Source of the DNA: Amycolatopsis jejuensis
GTDB taxonomy: Bacteria; Actinomycetota; Actinomycetes; Mycobacteriales; Pseudonocardiaceae
Direction of reading: 5' to 3'
Length of the DNA stretch: 48,696 nt
NCBI RefSeq assembly: GCF_000717335.1
Contig: NZ_JNYZ01000051.1
Coordinates: 1 to 48,696, forward strand
Part shown: piece after piece, positions 41,665 to 48,696 of the stretch
Layout of the letters: each line of letters begins with the position of its first letter
How positions within the stretch are numbered: position 1 is the stretch's first letter
Notes under the pieces: generated by a model
The model's input: only the letters and a program-made list of their open reading frames with translations
Told to the model about the DNA's origin: nothing
Databases searched by the model: none
Program-made: the position numbers and the translations under genes

Positions 41665-43025
41665 CACGCCGCGGGCACGCGCCGGAAGATCCGGCCGACG
41701 TAGACGTAGGAAGCATCCTCGACGAAGCTGACCGGCGCCCCGGCGTCGCTGAGGAACCGGCCTTCGGACGCGCACGGCGTCACCGTCATCGGCGGCATCG
41801 GGACCACGCCGGGCATGATGAGGTTGAGGTGTTCGGCGAGGCTGTCTTCCATGTGCTGCGCCACTTCCAGCCGGTCGCCGCGCACTGTGACGGTGACCGT
41901 GCCGCCTTCCGCCTCGTATGTTCCGGCGTAGCGATCGAGGTCCACCGGCACCGGGTCGCCCGGCGTTTCCATCACCGGAGCAGCCGAAATGCCGTACAGG
42001 TCTTGGAAAAGCTCCTCGGTCAACAGGGAGTTGAGCACCGCGCCGCTGCTGCTGTTGGTCAACACCGCAACCGCGCAGCCGTGTTCCGGGGCGATCGTCA
42101 GAATCGAGTGCGCACCGGTGTTTCCGCCCGTGTGACCCAGTGTGCGCGCGGCGCCGGTGCCGCGGAGGTACCAGCCCAGACCCCAGTTGTCGAAGGGCAG
42201 CCCCCAGTGCGGATCGAGGGACGGCGTCTGCATCAACGCGGCCGACTCCGGGCTGAGCACCGGGGTACCGTCGGCGGCCCGGCCGTCCCGCAGGTGCATT
42301 TGCCCGAACGCGATCATGGCGTCGATGTCGCAGAACAGCGTCGCGCCCGCCGGGCCATTGCCGGAGTCGACCAGCAGCCGCGGAACGCGCGTGACCTCCC
42401 CCGACGCGCTGACCAGGTGTCCCACCGCCGTCGAGCCGAGGATCATCTCTTCCGGGAAAGTGGTACCGCGTGCGCCGAGCGGGCGCAGGATCCGCTCGGC
42501 GAGCGCGTCGTCCCACGTCCGGCCGGTGGTGACCTCGGCAAGGCGGCCCGCCACCACCATCCCGCCGTTCGAGTACGACCAGAACTTGCCGGGCGGGGAC
42601 GTGAACGGATGGTCGCGCAGCAGGTCCAGATGCTGTGCCACGACTTCCGGGCTCCGCGGCAGGTTGAACATGCAGTGCCCGGGGATGCCCGCGGTGTGGT
42701 TGAGCAGCATCCGCACCGTGATCCGGGCCGAGGCCGCCTCGTCCGCCAGCCGGAACTCGGGCAGGTACCGCTGCACGGGAGCGTCGAGTTCGACCAGCCC
42801 GTCGTCCACCAGCGTCATCACGAGCGAAGCGGTGAAGACCTTGGTGACGGACCCGGCGGCGAACAAGGTGTCGTACCGCACCGGCATCGCGGTGGCGGTG
42901 TTGGCGCATCCCGTGTGGACGGTCACGACGTCTTCGCCCACCGCGACGGCCGCCGCCGCGCCGGTGACGTGGTGCTCTTTCGCAAGCCGGTCGAGCCGGT
43001 CCTGCAGTTCTTGTGCAGTGATCAT
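41664..43025 (-). CDS. Serine hydrolase of the class C beta-lactamase / D-aminopeptidase family
   Basis: A 453-residue protein with the penicillin-recognising-enzyme signature. Ser59-x-x-Lys62 lies in AAGSVTKVF, Tyr151-Ser-Asn153 in FWSYSNGG, and the third motif is LGHTGGNTG. A C-terminal beta-barrel of about 100 residues (DRYAGTYEAEGGTVTV) resembles those of esterase EstB or D-aminopeptidase-type proteins. No signal peptide is seen, so it is probably cytoplasmic. It may hydrolyse D-amino-acid amides, esters or beta-lactams. I choose the ATG at 43025 because AAAGGAG precedes it; an ATG 11 codons upstream overlaps the dipeptidase gene. Confidence 0.88.
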   Translation of the reverse strand: MITAQELQDRLDRLAKEHHVTGAAAAVAVGEDVVTVHTGCANTATAMPVRYDTLFAAGSVTKVFTASLVMTLVDDGLVELDAPVQRYLPEFRLADEAASARITVRMLLNHTAGIPGHCMFNLPRSPEVVAQHLDLLRDHPFTSPPGKFWSYSNGGMVVAGRLAEVTTGRTWDDALAERILRPLGARGTTFPEEMILGSTAVGHLVSASGEVTRVPRLLVDSGNGPAGATLFCDIDAMIAFGQMHLRDGRAADGTPVLSPESAALMQTPSLDPHWGLPFDNWGLGWYLRGTGAARTLGHTGGNTGAHSILTIAPEHGCAVAVLTNSSSGAVLNSLLTEELFQDLYGISAAPVMETPGDPVPVDLDRYAGTYEAEGGTVTVTVRGDRLEVAQHMEDSLAEHLNLIMPGVVPMPPMTVTPCASEGRFLSDAGAPVSFVEDASYVYVGRIFRRVPAA

Positions 43026-43047
43026 TGCGGGCACTCCTTTGTGTCGC

Positions 43048-44193
43048 TCAGCCGACAACCTCTTCGAAAACGCGCAGGAAATTGCCGCCGAGGATCTGTT
43101 CGATCTGCCGGTCGGCGTAGCCGCGGGCGACGAGCCCGCGGGTGATGTTCACGAGATCGCGGTAGTCGCGGAACCCGTCGAGCGTTGCCGCGACGTCGAG
43201 CTGGTGCTCCGGCCGGAAACCCATGGTGGACAACGCCATCGGCAGGAACGTCCGCTCCAGGACGTCGGCCGGAAGCGCGAGCGGCCAGTCCGTGCCGAGG
43301 CCGACGTGCTCGGCCCCGACCAGCCGGACGAGGTAGTCGATGTGGTCGAGGGTGAGCTCGATCGTCGGTTTCGGCCCGGCCGCGACGTCGGTCAGGAAAA
43401 ACGGAACTGCGACCACCCCGATTACGCCCCCGGTGGCCGCAATGGCCTGCAATTCCTCGTCACTCTTCGCCCGATCACATTCGTACAGCGCCGCGGCCGA
43501 GGTGTGCGTGGCAACCACCGGCAACGCCGACCGGGCACAAGCGTCCATTGTGGTCCGCGGACCGGAATGTGCGGTGTCCACAATGACCCCGAGCTTGTTA
43601 CACCGGTCCACAAAGGACTGTCCAAACGCACTCAAGCCGGGATCGTTCTTCTCGGTACACCCGGCACCGATGACGGTCGCAGTGTTGTATGCACAATCGA
43701 CCGTGTGCGCCACCCCCAGTGCGGCAGCCGCGTCGAGAAGATCGATGTCACTGGGGCGCAACAGGTTCAGCTGACACATGCCGACCAGCGCGTGCTCCCC
43801 GGCGGCATGCGCCGCACGGATGTCCGCCGCGCGCCGGGCCGGTCGCAGCCACTCGAACGCGGCGATCATCCTCGCCGTTTCCACCCCGGCATCGAGGACA
43901 CCCTGCGCGGTCTCGAGCACGCACCCGGTGAGCCCGGTCGTCGCGCCGGAAGCGTCGAAAAGTTCGTGGTACTCCTCGAACTCGCCGCGCATTGCCTTCT
44001 CCAGCAGGAAGGTCGCGGCGGTGCCGTAGTCCGCCGATTCCGGGAGCTCGGCGCGCAGCTGCTCGGTCCACACGTCCGGGGAACACGGACCCTGGTACGT
44101 CATATCGATCACGATGGACTCGCGATGCAGCCGCGCCGCCCGTTGTTCGTCCTCTTGGAGGAGTCCAAACAGGAAACTGCCGTAATCAGCCAT
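43048..44193 (-). CDS. Membrane dipeptidase family (peptidase M19) protein
   Basis: A 381-residue M19/renal-dipeptidase-type TIM barrel. Visible landmarks are LGVAHTVDCAYNTATVIGAG, GVIVDTAHSG, VVATHTSAAALYE and HVGLGTDWP, which carry most metal-binding His and Asp residues. Two usual ligands differ: the N-terminal DxHxD motif is IVIDMTYQG, and the bridging Glu region reads GMCQLN. The Gln variant occurs in a known subfamily with altered metal chemistry. Standard members cleave dipeptides with a D-residue and some hydrolyse carbapenems. The start at 44193 follows GGAGG; an ATG 4 codons upstream is an alternative. It overlaps the TetR gene by 8 bp. Confidence 0.85.
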   Translation of the reverse strand: MADYGSFLFGLLQEDEQRAARLHRESIVIDMTYQGPCSPDVWTEQLRAELPESADYGTAATFLLEKAMRGEFEEYHELFDASGATTGLTGCVLETAQGVLDAGVETARMIAAFEWLRPARRAADIRAAHAAGEHALVGMCQLNLLRPSDIDLLDAAAALGVAHTVDCAYNTATVIGAGCTEKNDPGLSAFGQSFVDRCNKLGVIVDTAHSGPRTTMDACARSALPVVATHTSAAALYECDRAKSDEELQAIAATGGVIGVVAVPFFLTDVAAGPKPTIELTLDHIDYLVRLVGAEHVGLGTDWPLALPADVLERTFLPMALSTMGFRPEHQLDVAATLDGFRDYRDLVNITRGLVARGYADRQIEQILGGNFLRVFEEVVG

Positions 44194-44821
44194 CGCGGCC
44201 TCCATTCACCAGTGCATCCAGGAGCAGTCCGAAGGTGCGCCCGAAGTGCTCTTCCACATCCAGTTCCCCGACCCGGCGCACCACCGCGGACAACAGCGGG
44301 CGCTCCGGATCGTCGGACGGCAGCCCCAGCACCGGCCGGCGCGCGGACGCGGCGATGGCGCTGCCGATGGTCAGTTCGAGCAAAGCGAGGTGGACGTCCG
44401 CGATCCGCTCCGGCGCCACCCCGAGGTCCGCGAGCATGCGGTAGACGCGCTCGGCGAGGTCGCGGTCCATCCCGGCCGCGGTCGGCCGGACGAGCCGGAA
44501 CAGGTCCGCGTACTCGACCATCAGCCGGTACGCACCGGTGAAGTACGTGGTGAGCACCTGCCGCGGCGCTCCGTCGGCGAGGGTGTCGCCGATCGCGCGG
44601 AAGACCTGGTCGAACATCGCCGCGAGCAACTCGTCCTTGTCGGCGACATACGTGTAGAGCGCCATCGGGTTCACGCCCAGCCGGCGCGAGACGCTGCGGA
44701 ACGACACCGCGTCGATGCCGCTGTCCCGCAGCTCGTCCAGTGCCGCGCCGACCACCTGGTCGCGGGTGAAACTGCGCGCCGGTCCCCGGCGGCGTGGGTT
44801 CGCGGGCTGAGCTGGGCTCAC
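44186..44821 (-). CDS. TetR family transcriptional regulator
   Basis: A 211-residue regulator. The HTH lies at residues 18-66: FTRDQVVGAALDELRDSGID, then FRSVSRRLGVNPMALYTYVADKDELL. A helical ligand-binding domain with TetR_C-like length follows. The GTG at 44821 is preceded by GGAG. It is the first gene of the minus-strand operon down to the PLP enzyme. The palindrome 33 bp upstream (44854-44876), repeated before the PucR gene, is its likely operator. It should repress its own operon and perhaps dppA and pucR until a substrate-derived ligand binds. Confidence 0.9.
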   Translation of the reverse strand: MSPAQPANPRRRGPARSFTRDQVVGAALDELRDSGIDAVSFRSVSRRLGVNPMALYTYVADKDELLAAMFDQVFRAIGDTLADGAPRQVLTTYFTGAYRLMVEYADLFRLVRPTAAGMDRDLAERVYRMLADLGVAPERIADVHLALLELTIGSAIAASARRPVLGLPSDDPERPLLSAVVRRVGELDVEEHFGRTFGLLLDALVNGGRDG

Positions 44822-44853
44822 GATGACTCCTCATGACTCCGGAAGCACGGCTG

Positions 44854-44876
44854 AATACGCTACAGCGTAGTCTATT
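44854..44876. promoter_or_regulatory. Candidate TetR operator in the tetR/dppA divergent region
   Basis: The 23-bp element contains TACGCT-AC-AGCGTA, a perfect 6-bp inverted repeat around 2 bp, followed by GTCTATT. It recurs with two changes at 45892-45914. TAGTCT inside it could be a -10 for dppA. Confidence 0.7.
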
Positions 44877-45031
44877 TTCGCCGTGCCGGAGAAAGCATCG
44901 GCCATCCCCGGCCCGTCGCGCTGCCGACAGCTGTCACGTGTCCGGCGTCCGCAACACGACTGCGGTCGACCGCGGAGGCATCCGTGCGCCGTTAACGTCG
45001 GCAGAAACGCTTGCCCGGAAAGGAAGGCACC

Positions 45032-45877
45032 GTGCTCGTTTATCTCTCGGTCGACCTCGAAGGGGTCGCCGGAATCGCGACGCTCGACCAGATCCTGCGC
45101 GGCGGCTCCGGGTATCCGCGGGCGCAGTCGTTGATGACCGCCGAGGCGAACGCGGCCATCCGCGGTGCCTTCGCGGGCGGCGCAACCGAGGTCGTAGTCA
45201 GCGACAGCCACGGCACCATGGACAACCTCCTGGCCGACCAGCTCGACCCGCGCGCGCGAATCGTCACCGGCGGACCCCGTCCGGCCTGCATGGCGCAAGG
45301 GCTCAGCCGGGACGCCGCCGTCGCGATCTTCGTCGGCTACCACGCCGCGGCCGGCGCCCCCGGCGTGCTGTCGCATACGTTCTCGGCCAACTTCACCCAG
45401 GTCCGGGTCAACGGCGAACCGGTTTCCGAGGCCGAGGTCAACGCGCTGTACGCGGCCGATCGCGGAGTCCCGATCGGCGCGCTCACCGGCGACGACCGGA
45501 TCTGCGCGGTCGCCCGCGAAGCGTTCCCCGGAGTCCGGACCGTCGAGACCAAGCAGGCGCTCGGCTGGTCGGCGACGGACTCCCTGCACCCCGCGGCCGC
45601 TTGTGCCGCAATCGAGGCCGCAACGGGTGCGGCGACCGCCGAAGCATCTCGCCTTTCCGCCCGGCCGGTCCCCGAGACGCTGGACCTCGAGGTCGGCTTC
45701 GCGTCCGCCCTCGGCGCCGACTTCGCCGCAACGGCGCCCGGCACCGACCGCCTCGACGCGCACACCCTCCGGTACCGCGCCCCGAATGTCGACGAACTGC
45801 TCCGCGCAATCATGGCGTGGTACTACCTCGCGGCACTGGCCGCACAGCAATCCGCGGCCGTCGCCCTCCGCCGCTGA
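45032..45877 (+). CDS. dppA: D-aminopeptidase DppA-type (peptidase family M55)
   Basis: A 281-residue cytoplasmic zinc peptidase closely matching Bacillus DppA. Ligands and catalytic residues fall at the same numbers: Asp8 and Glu10 in SVDLEGVAG, His60 in VVVSDSHG, His104 in FVGYHAAA, His115 in GVLSHTF and Glu133 in PVSEAEV. DppA releases N-terminal D-amino acids, such as D-Ala, from short peptides. The GTG at 45032 is chosen because it follows AAAGGAAGG and gives VLVYLSVDLEG, as in the family. It is divergent from the TetR operon and co-directional with pucR. Bacillus dppA goes with a dipeptide ABC importer, which is absent here. Confidence 0.93.
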   Translation: MLVYLSVDLEGVAGIATLDQILRGGSGYPRAQSLMTAEANAAIRGAFAGGATEVVVSDSHGTMDNLLADQLDPRARIVTGGPRPACMAQGLSRDAAVAIFVGYHAAAGAPGVLSHTFSANFTQVRVNGEPVSEAEVNALYAADRGVPIGALTGDDRICAVAREAFPGVRTVETKQALGWSATDSLHPAAACAAIEAATGAATAEASRLSARPVPETLDLEVGFASALGADFAATAPGTDRLDAHTLRYRAPNVDELLRAIMAWYYLAALAAQQSAAVALRR

Positions 45878-45882
45878 CCCTC

Positions 45883-45911
45883 TTGGCCGCCAATACGCTA
45901 CGGTGTAGTCT
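45883..45911 (+). promoter_or_regulatory. Predicted promoter of the PucR gene
   Basis: TTGGCC (45883-45888) and TAGTCT (45906-45911) are spaced by 17 bp. The second operator copy covers the spacer and the -10, so binding there should block transcription. The start codon lies 50 bp downstream. Confidence 0.6.
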
Positions 45912-45914
45912 ATT
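45892..45914. promoter_or_regulatory. Candidate TetR operator, second copy, at the PucR promoter
   Basis: AATACGCTACGGTGTAGTCT followed by ATT matches 44854-44876 at 21 of 23 positions; the two differences are in the right half-site. It is 15 bp after the dppA stop. Confidence 0.7.
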
Positions 45915-45960
45915 AGGTCCGGGGCCTCGCCGGAGGCGCCTCCACCAGTGCGCGGTGACC

Positions 45961-47136
45961 ATGACCAACGAACTGCAGCACCTCGTCGACGCACTCGCCC
46001 AGCGGCTGCGGCGGCCGGTCGCCGTGGACGACGTCGCGTTCCGGCTGCTGGCCTACAGCGCACATCCCACCGACGTCGACGACCTGCGCAAAGCCGTGGT
46101 CCTCACCCGCGGCGTCCCGCCGGACGGCGTCGCCTGGCTGCGCGGGTACCACCTGTCGAAGGCCACCGATCCCGTCCGGCTACCGGCCAACGCCGCCCTG
46201 CACGCGCGGCCGCGGATCGCGATTCCGGTGCGCTGTCAGGGAATGCACTTCGGATGCTTGTGGCTCATCGAGCACGGCCCGGCCATCGAGGACGCCGAAC
46301 TGGCCGTCGCCGCGTCGTTTGCCGGGCAGGCCGGGGAAATCCTGTTCCGCGAACGGATTTCCGCCGAACTGGAGAGCACGCGCACCGGCGAACTGATCCG
46401 CGACCTGGTGTCCGACGAGCCCGCAACCCGCCAGTCAGCTGCCGCCTCCTTGACCGAGAGTGGCCTGTTCGCCGCGCGCGGGTCCGCCGTCTGCCTGGTC
46501 GTCCGCACCGGCAGCGCAGACCTCGACGAGGACGAACGGCTGGCGCTGTCGGTCACCCTGGACCGGGCTGCACACTCGTTGCCCGCCCGCGAATGCCTCC
46601 GGATGGTGCGCCCCGGCCACGGCGTGCTCGTCACCACCGAAACGGCCCTGCGGCACTGCCCGGAGCTCCCGTTTTCGGTGCACCGCACGGCAACCCGGCT
46701 GCTCGGGAAGGAAGACAGCGTCGTCGGCGTCGGACCGGCCGCCCCCGCTCTCGCCGACATGCTCCGGTCGTATCGGGGTGCACTGCAGGCGGCGCAGGTC
46801 GCCCACGCGGTCCCGTCTTTCCGGCCGGTGGCGGAGTTCGGCAAGCTCGGCGTGTACGGCCTGCTCGCCGATCTCCCGTCCGACCGGCTCCCCAGCCCGC
46901 TCGACACGATGGCGCACCGGCTGCGGGAAGCCGGGCTCTTCGCGACGGCCGAACTGTTCCTCGACCGCGCAGGCGACGTCCGCGCCGTCGCCGACGCCCT
47001 TTCCGTGCACCGGGCCAGCATCTACCCCCGGCTGCGCCGGATCGAGCAGATCACCGGCATCGACCTCGCCGACGGGGAACAACGCCTGGCACTGCACGTG
47101 GGCATCAAGTCCGCCCGCCTGCAGCGGCTTGCCTAG
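45961..47136 (+). CDS. PucR family transcriptional regulator
   Basis: A 391-residue regulator. The N-terminal part (ELQHLVDALAQRLRRPVAVDD, AIPVRCQGMHFGCLWLIEHG) resembles the GAF-like sensor of CdaR/PucR proteins, and the middle carries the GGDEF-like module region. The C-terminal HTH_30 is RAVADALSVHRASIYPRLRR-IEQITGIDL. Such regulators respond to purines, amino acids or diacids. The ATG at 45961 is used; a GTG two codons upstream is an alternative. Its TAG shares the CTAG sequence with the stop of the convergent membrane protein. Together with TetR it gives the D-peptide locus two layers of control. Confidence 0.88.
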   Translation: MTNELQHLVDALAQRLRRPVAVDDVAFRLLAYSAHPTDVDDLRKAVVLTRGVPPDGVAWLRGYHLSKATDPVRLPANAALHARPRIAIPVRCQGMHFGCLWLIEHGPAIEDAELAVAASFAGQAGEILFRERISAELESTRTGELIRDLVSDEPATRQSAAASLTESGLFAARGSAVCLVVRTGSADLDEDERLALSVTLDRAAHSLPARECLRMVRPGHGVLVTTETALRHCPELPFSVHRTATRLLGKEDSVVGVGPAAPALADMLRSYRGALQAAQVAHAVPSFRPVAEFGKLGVYGLLADLPSDRLPSPLDTMAHRLREAGLFATAELFLDRAGDVRAVADALSVHRASIYPRLRRIEQITGIDLADGEQRLALHVGIKSARLQRLA

Positions 47137-47729
47137 GTGCGCCGGTTCAACGCTGTCCAGGCGCGGTCCCACGCCGCCGCTCGCCGACGTTCGAGCAGTG
47201 CGACGATCCCCAGGTACGCCAGGCCGCAGACCAGCATGACGGATCCCAGCATCCCGACGAACGCCGCAACCGGCAGCGCGGCCGCGCGGGCCTGCCCCGG
47301 TACCTCGGACAGGTACTCCCCGGTGCCGGTGATCGAAATCGACTGCGCCGCCCCGGCATTCGTACCCGCCGGGACCTGGATCGGACCCGAATGCCGGGTG
47401 CCGTCGGCCGCGGTCCAGCGAGCCTCGACGAGGACGGTGGTGACCGGCATGGCCATCCCCGGAGTCATCATGACCGGCACGGATTGGGCCGAACCGGTGA
47501 CGACCGCGGTCGTCTTGACGACGTCCGGCGGCGTGGCCGGAGCGGAAGAACCGGGCATCCGGAAGGCGACGAGCACCGCCGCAGGCACCGCGAGCACCAC
47601 CAGCAGCACGCAGACGAGACCGGCGATCCCGTGCAGGCGATCGGTCCGGCGGGCCAGCGGATTGCGGCGAAACGCCCAGGTCAAGCGCATCCGCCCGGCC
47701 GCCCGACGCGGCGAGGCCGAAACGGTCAT
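47133..47729 (-). CDS. Rv1733c-like two-helix membrane protein
   Basis: A 198-residue protein with a basic N-terminus containing RRNPLARRTDRLHGIAGL, a first membrane helix at about residues 33-57, an extracytoplasmic domain of about 90 residues (HSGPIQVPAGTNAGAAQSI) and a second helix at about 152-178, ending in a basic tail. This is the layout of the actinobacterial Rv1733c family, of unknown function. The ATG at 47729 follows GGAG-like sequence (AAAGGAGCTGCGCCTG). It is convergent with pucR. Confidence 0.85.
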   Translation of the reverse strand: MTVSASPRRAAGRMRLTWAFRRNPLARRTDRLHGIAGLVCVLLVVLAVPAAVLVAFRMPGSSAPATPPDVVKTTAVVTGSAQSVPVMMTPGMAMPVTTVLVEARWTAADGTRHSGPIQVPAGTNAGAAQSISITGTGEYLSEVPGQARAAALPVAAFVGMLGSVMLVCGLAYLGIVALLERRRAAAWDRAWTALNRRT

Positions 47730-48223
47730 CAGGCGCAGCTCCTTTCGGCCGGACCCCGATCCGGTGCATCGGCGCGGTCACCGTGTGTCACTGACTGCTG
47801 TCACAGCGGTAGCCCCGTCACCGGCGACGGACCGGATCCCCCACAGATGGTCGCGGGCCCGATCATACGCTCATGGGATGATCGGCCCCCGCCGGAATCG
47901 GACAGACCTTGGTCACATCCGGCCCTCCCCACGCGGCGGATCCGGTCCCCGGGCGTTCATCCGCACCTTCCCGAACCACCCCGCCGTGCCGCCCCTGCGG
48001 CACCACCCCGACCCCGGCACCTGACCCGAGCCCCCTGCACGCCGACCCCGGCCAGCCCGAACCGGACGGCCCGGCGACGGAGCCAACCCCGCCGCGTTCC
48101 CGGCACGTCCGTGATCAGCCCGGCCGCCGCCTGGCCACGAGCCGGACTCCACCTTCCCCGGCCGCCTCGGCACGCAGGCCCTCGCCCCGCAGCCAGCCGA
48201 TCCACGCGCCGCCCGCTCCGAAA
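47730..48223. other. Non-coding upstream region of the membrane protein gene
   Basis: I see no gene-like frame in these 494 bp. Frames here are proline/arginine-rich and low in complexity. The first 150 bp should hold the promoter of the Rv1733c-like gene. A GTGTCAC/CTGTCAC pair near 47785-47812 is a possible regulatory motif but weak. Confidence 0.5.
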
Positions 48224-48647
48224 CCGCGCAACCCCAGCGATCCCATCCGGCAACCGCACAACGCCGCGAATCCCCACCCGGCAAACAGGCAACCCCGCGG
48301 ATGTCCCATCCGACAACCGCGCAACCCTCGCTGACCCCGCCCGCCAACCACGCAACCCCCGCGATACCCGCCCCGCAACCGCGCAATCCCCGCCCAGCCA
48401 ACCCCGCGACCTCCGCGATCTCCGTCCGGCAACCCGACAACCCCGCTGATCTCGGTCCCGCAACCGCGCAACCCCAGCGACCCCGTCCGGCAACGGCGCA
48501 ACCCCCGCGAATCCCACCCGGCAACCGGGCAACCCCGCGGATTCCCACCTGACAACCGGACAACCCCGCGATCCCCGCCCCGCAACCGCGCAACCCCCGC
48601 GAATCCCCGCCCGCCAACGACGCCGCTTCAGGCATCCCCGTCCGGAA
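48224..48647. repeat. GC-rich minisatellite, about 14 degenerate units of about 30 bp
   Basis: Units of mostly 30-32 bp begin with CCGCGCAACCCC-like sequence, pass through CGCGAT or GCGAC, and end CCGCCCGGCAA. Examples start at 48224, 48254 and about 48464; one unit near 48380 is short (23 bp). Units differ by substitutions and small indels. The minus strand has long frames coding GCAVAGRG-like repeats, but these merely translate the array. The window ends 49 bp later in 12 C residues. Confidence 0.85.
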
Positions 48648-48696
48648 ACCACACCCCCCGACCATCCCCACCACCGGCAACCCGCCCCCCCCCCCC

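Noticed and set aside
44926..44935. GACAGCTGTC palindrome as a PucR operator
   Set aside because: Ten bases, with no convincing second copy near a promoter and no known link to PucR; too weak to report as a site.
47913..48680. A repeat protein gene on the minus strand (255 residues rich in Gly, Cys and Arg)
   Set aside because: It only translates the minisatellite. Other frames over the array are equally open, and no ribosome site or conserved domain is seen.

Overview
The window is very GC-rich DNA with codon use typical of an actinomycete. F420-type LLM and mycofactocin-type SDR enzymes, GTG/TTG starts, ATGA stop-start overlaps and leaderless promoters point to the Pseudonocardiaceae, with Amycolatopsis as my best guess (not provable from this sequence alone). 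Both ends look like assembly breaks. The left end cuts a ROK-type regulator after 56 codons. The right end stops in a run of 12 C just beyond a GC-rich minisatellite.

Layout. (1) 1-2680: a truncated ROK regulator, a 580-bp intergenic stretch with tandem repeats and large hairpins, an intact ROK sugar kinase and an MFS transporter remnant that has lost both ends. (2) 2688-15678, minus strand: one tightly packed operon of 14 genes holding a complete meta-cleavage route (MhpB-type extradiol dioxygenase, C-C hydrolase, dienoate hydratase, 4-hydroxy-2-oxovalerate aldolase, acylating acetaldehyde dehydrogenase). It also holds unusual peripheral enzymes: a gamma-glutamyltransferase-family protein, a DAP-dehydrogenase-like enzyme, a GMC oxidoreductase, an LLM oxidoreductase, a VOC protein, a duplicated EthD-like protein and an SDR. 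(3) 15935-23804, plus strand, divergent: a mycofactocin-type SDR, a CUT2-type ABC importer (lipoprotein, double ATPase, permease), two small ferredoxin-like-fold proteins, a KstD-like FAD dehydrogenase and a GntR/FadR-type regulator. Four copies of a TGGTCTGACAAG-like palindrome lie in the divergent promoter region and before the GntR gene, so blocks 2 and 3 look like one regulon for uptake and degradation of an aromatic or alicyclic compound.

(4) 23844-27357: PEBP-family protein, a zinc alcohol dehydrogenase carrying two compensating frameshifts, an IclR regulator and a D-2-hydroxyacid dehydrogenase. (5) 27467-30301: an alkylation-damage operon with two MGMT-type proteins, a small sigma-70 factor between them, a degenerate chimeric gene left by a tandem duplication, a PF09859-type 2OG-Fe(II) oxygenase and a stand-alone Ada zinc domain. 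It amounts to an Ada/AlkB response split into separate proteins under a dedicated sigma factor. (6) 30282-34776: Lnt-like nitrilase-fold acyltransferase, AraC regulator, long-chain acyl-CoA synthetase.

(7) 34874-47136: a candidate D-amino-acid or D-peptide (possibly beta-lactam-like) processing locus. A minus-strand operon runs TetR, M19 dipeptidase, class-C-type serine hydrolase, two CocE-type hydrolases (one without its catalytic residues), DHA2 MFS transporter, DadA-like D-amino-acid dehydrogenase and a D-threonine-aldolase-like PLP enzyme. Divergent to it are a DppA-type D-aminopeptidase with all known active-site residues and a PucR regulator. A 23-bp operator-like element occurs twice, once in the TetR/DppA divergent region and once in the PucR promoter. 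(8) 47133-48696: an Rv1733c-like membrane protein, then non-coding sequence and a tandem array of about 30-bp units.
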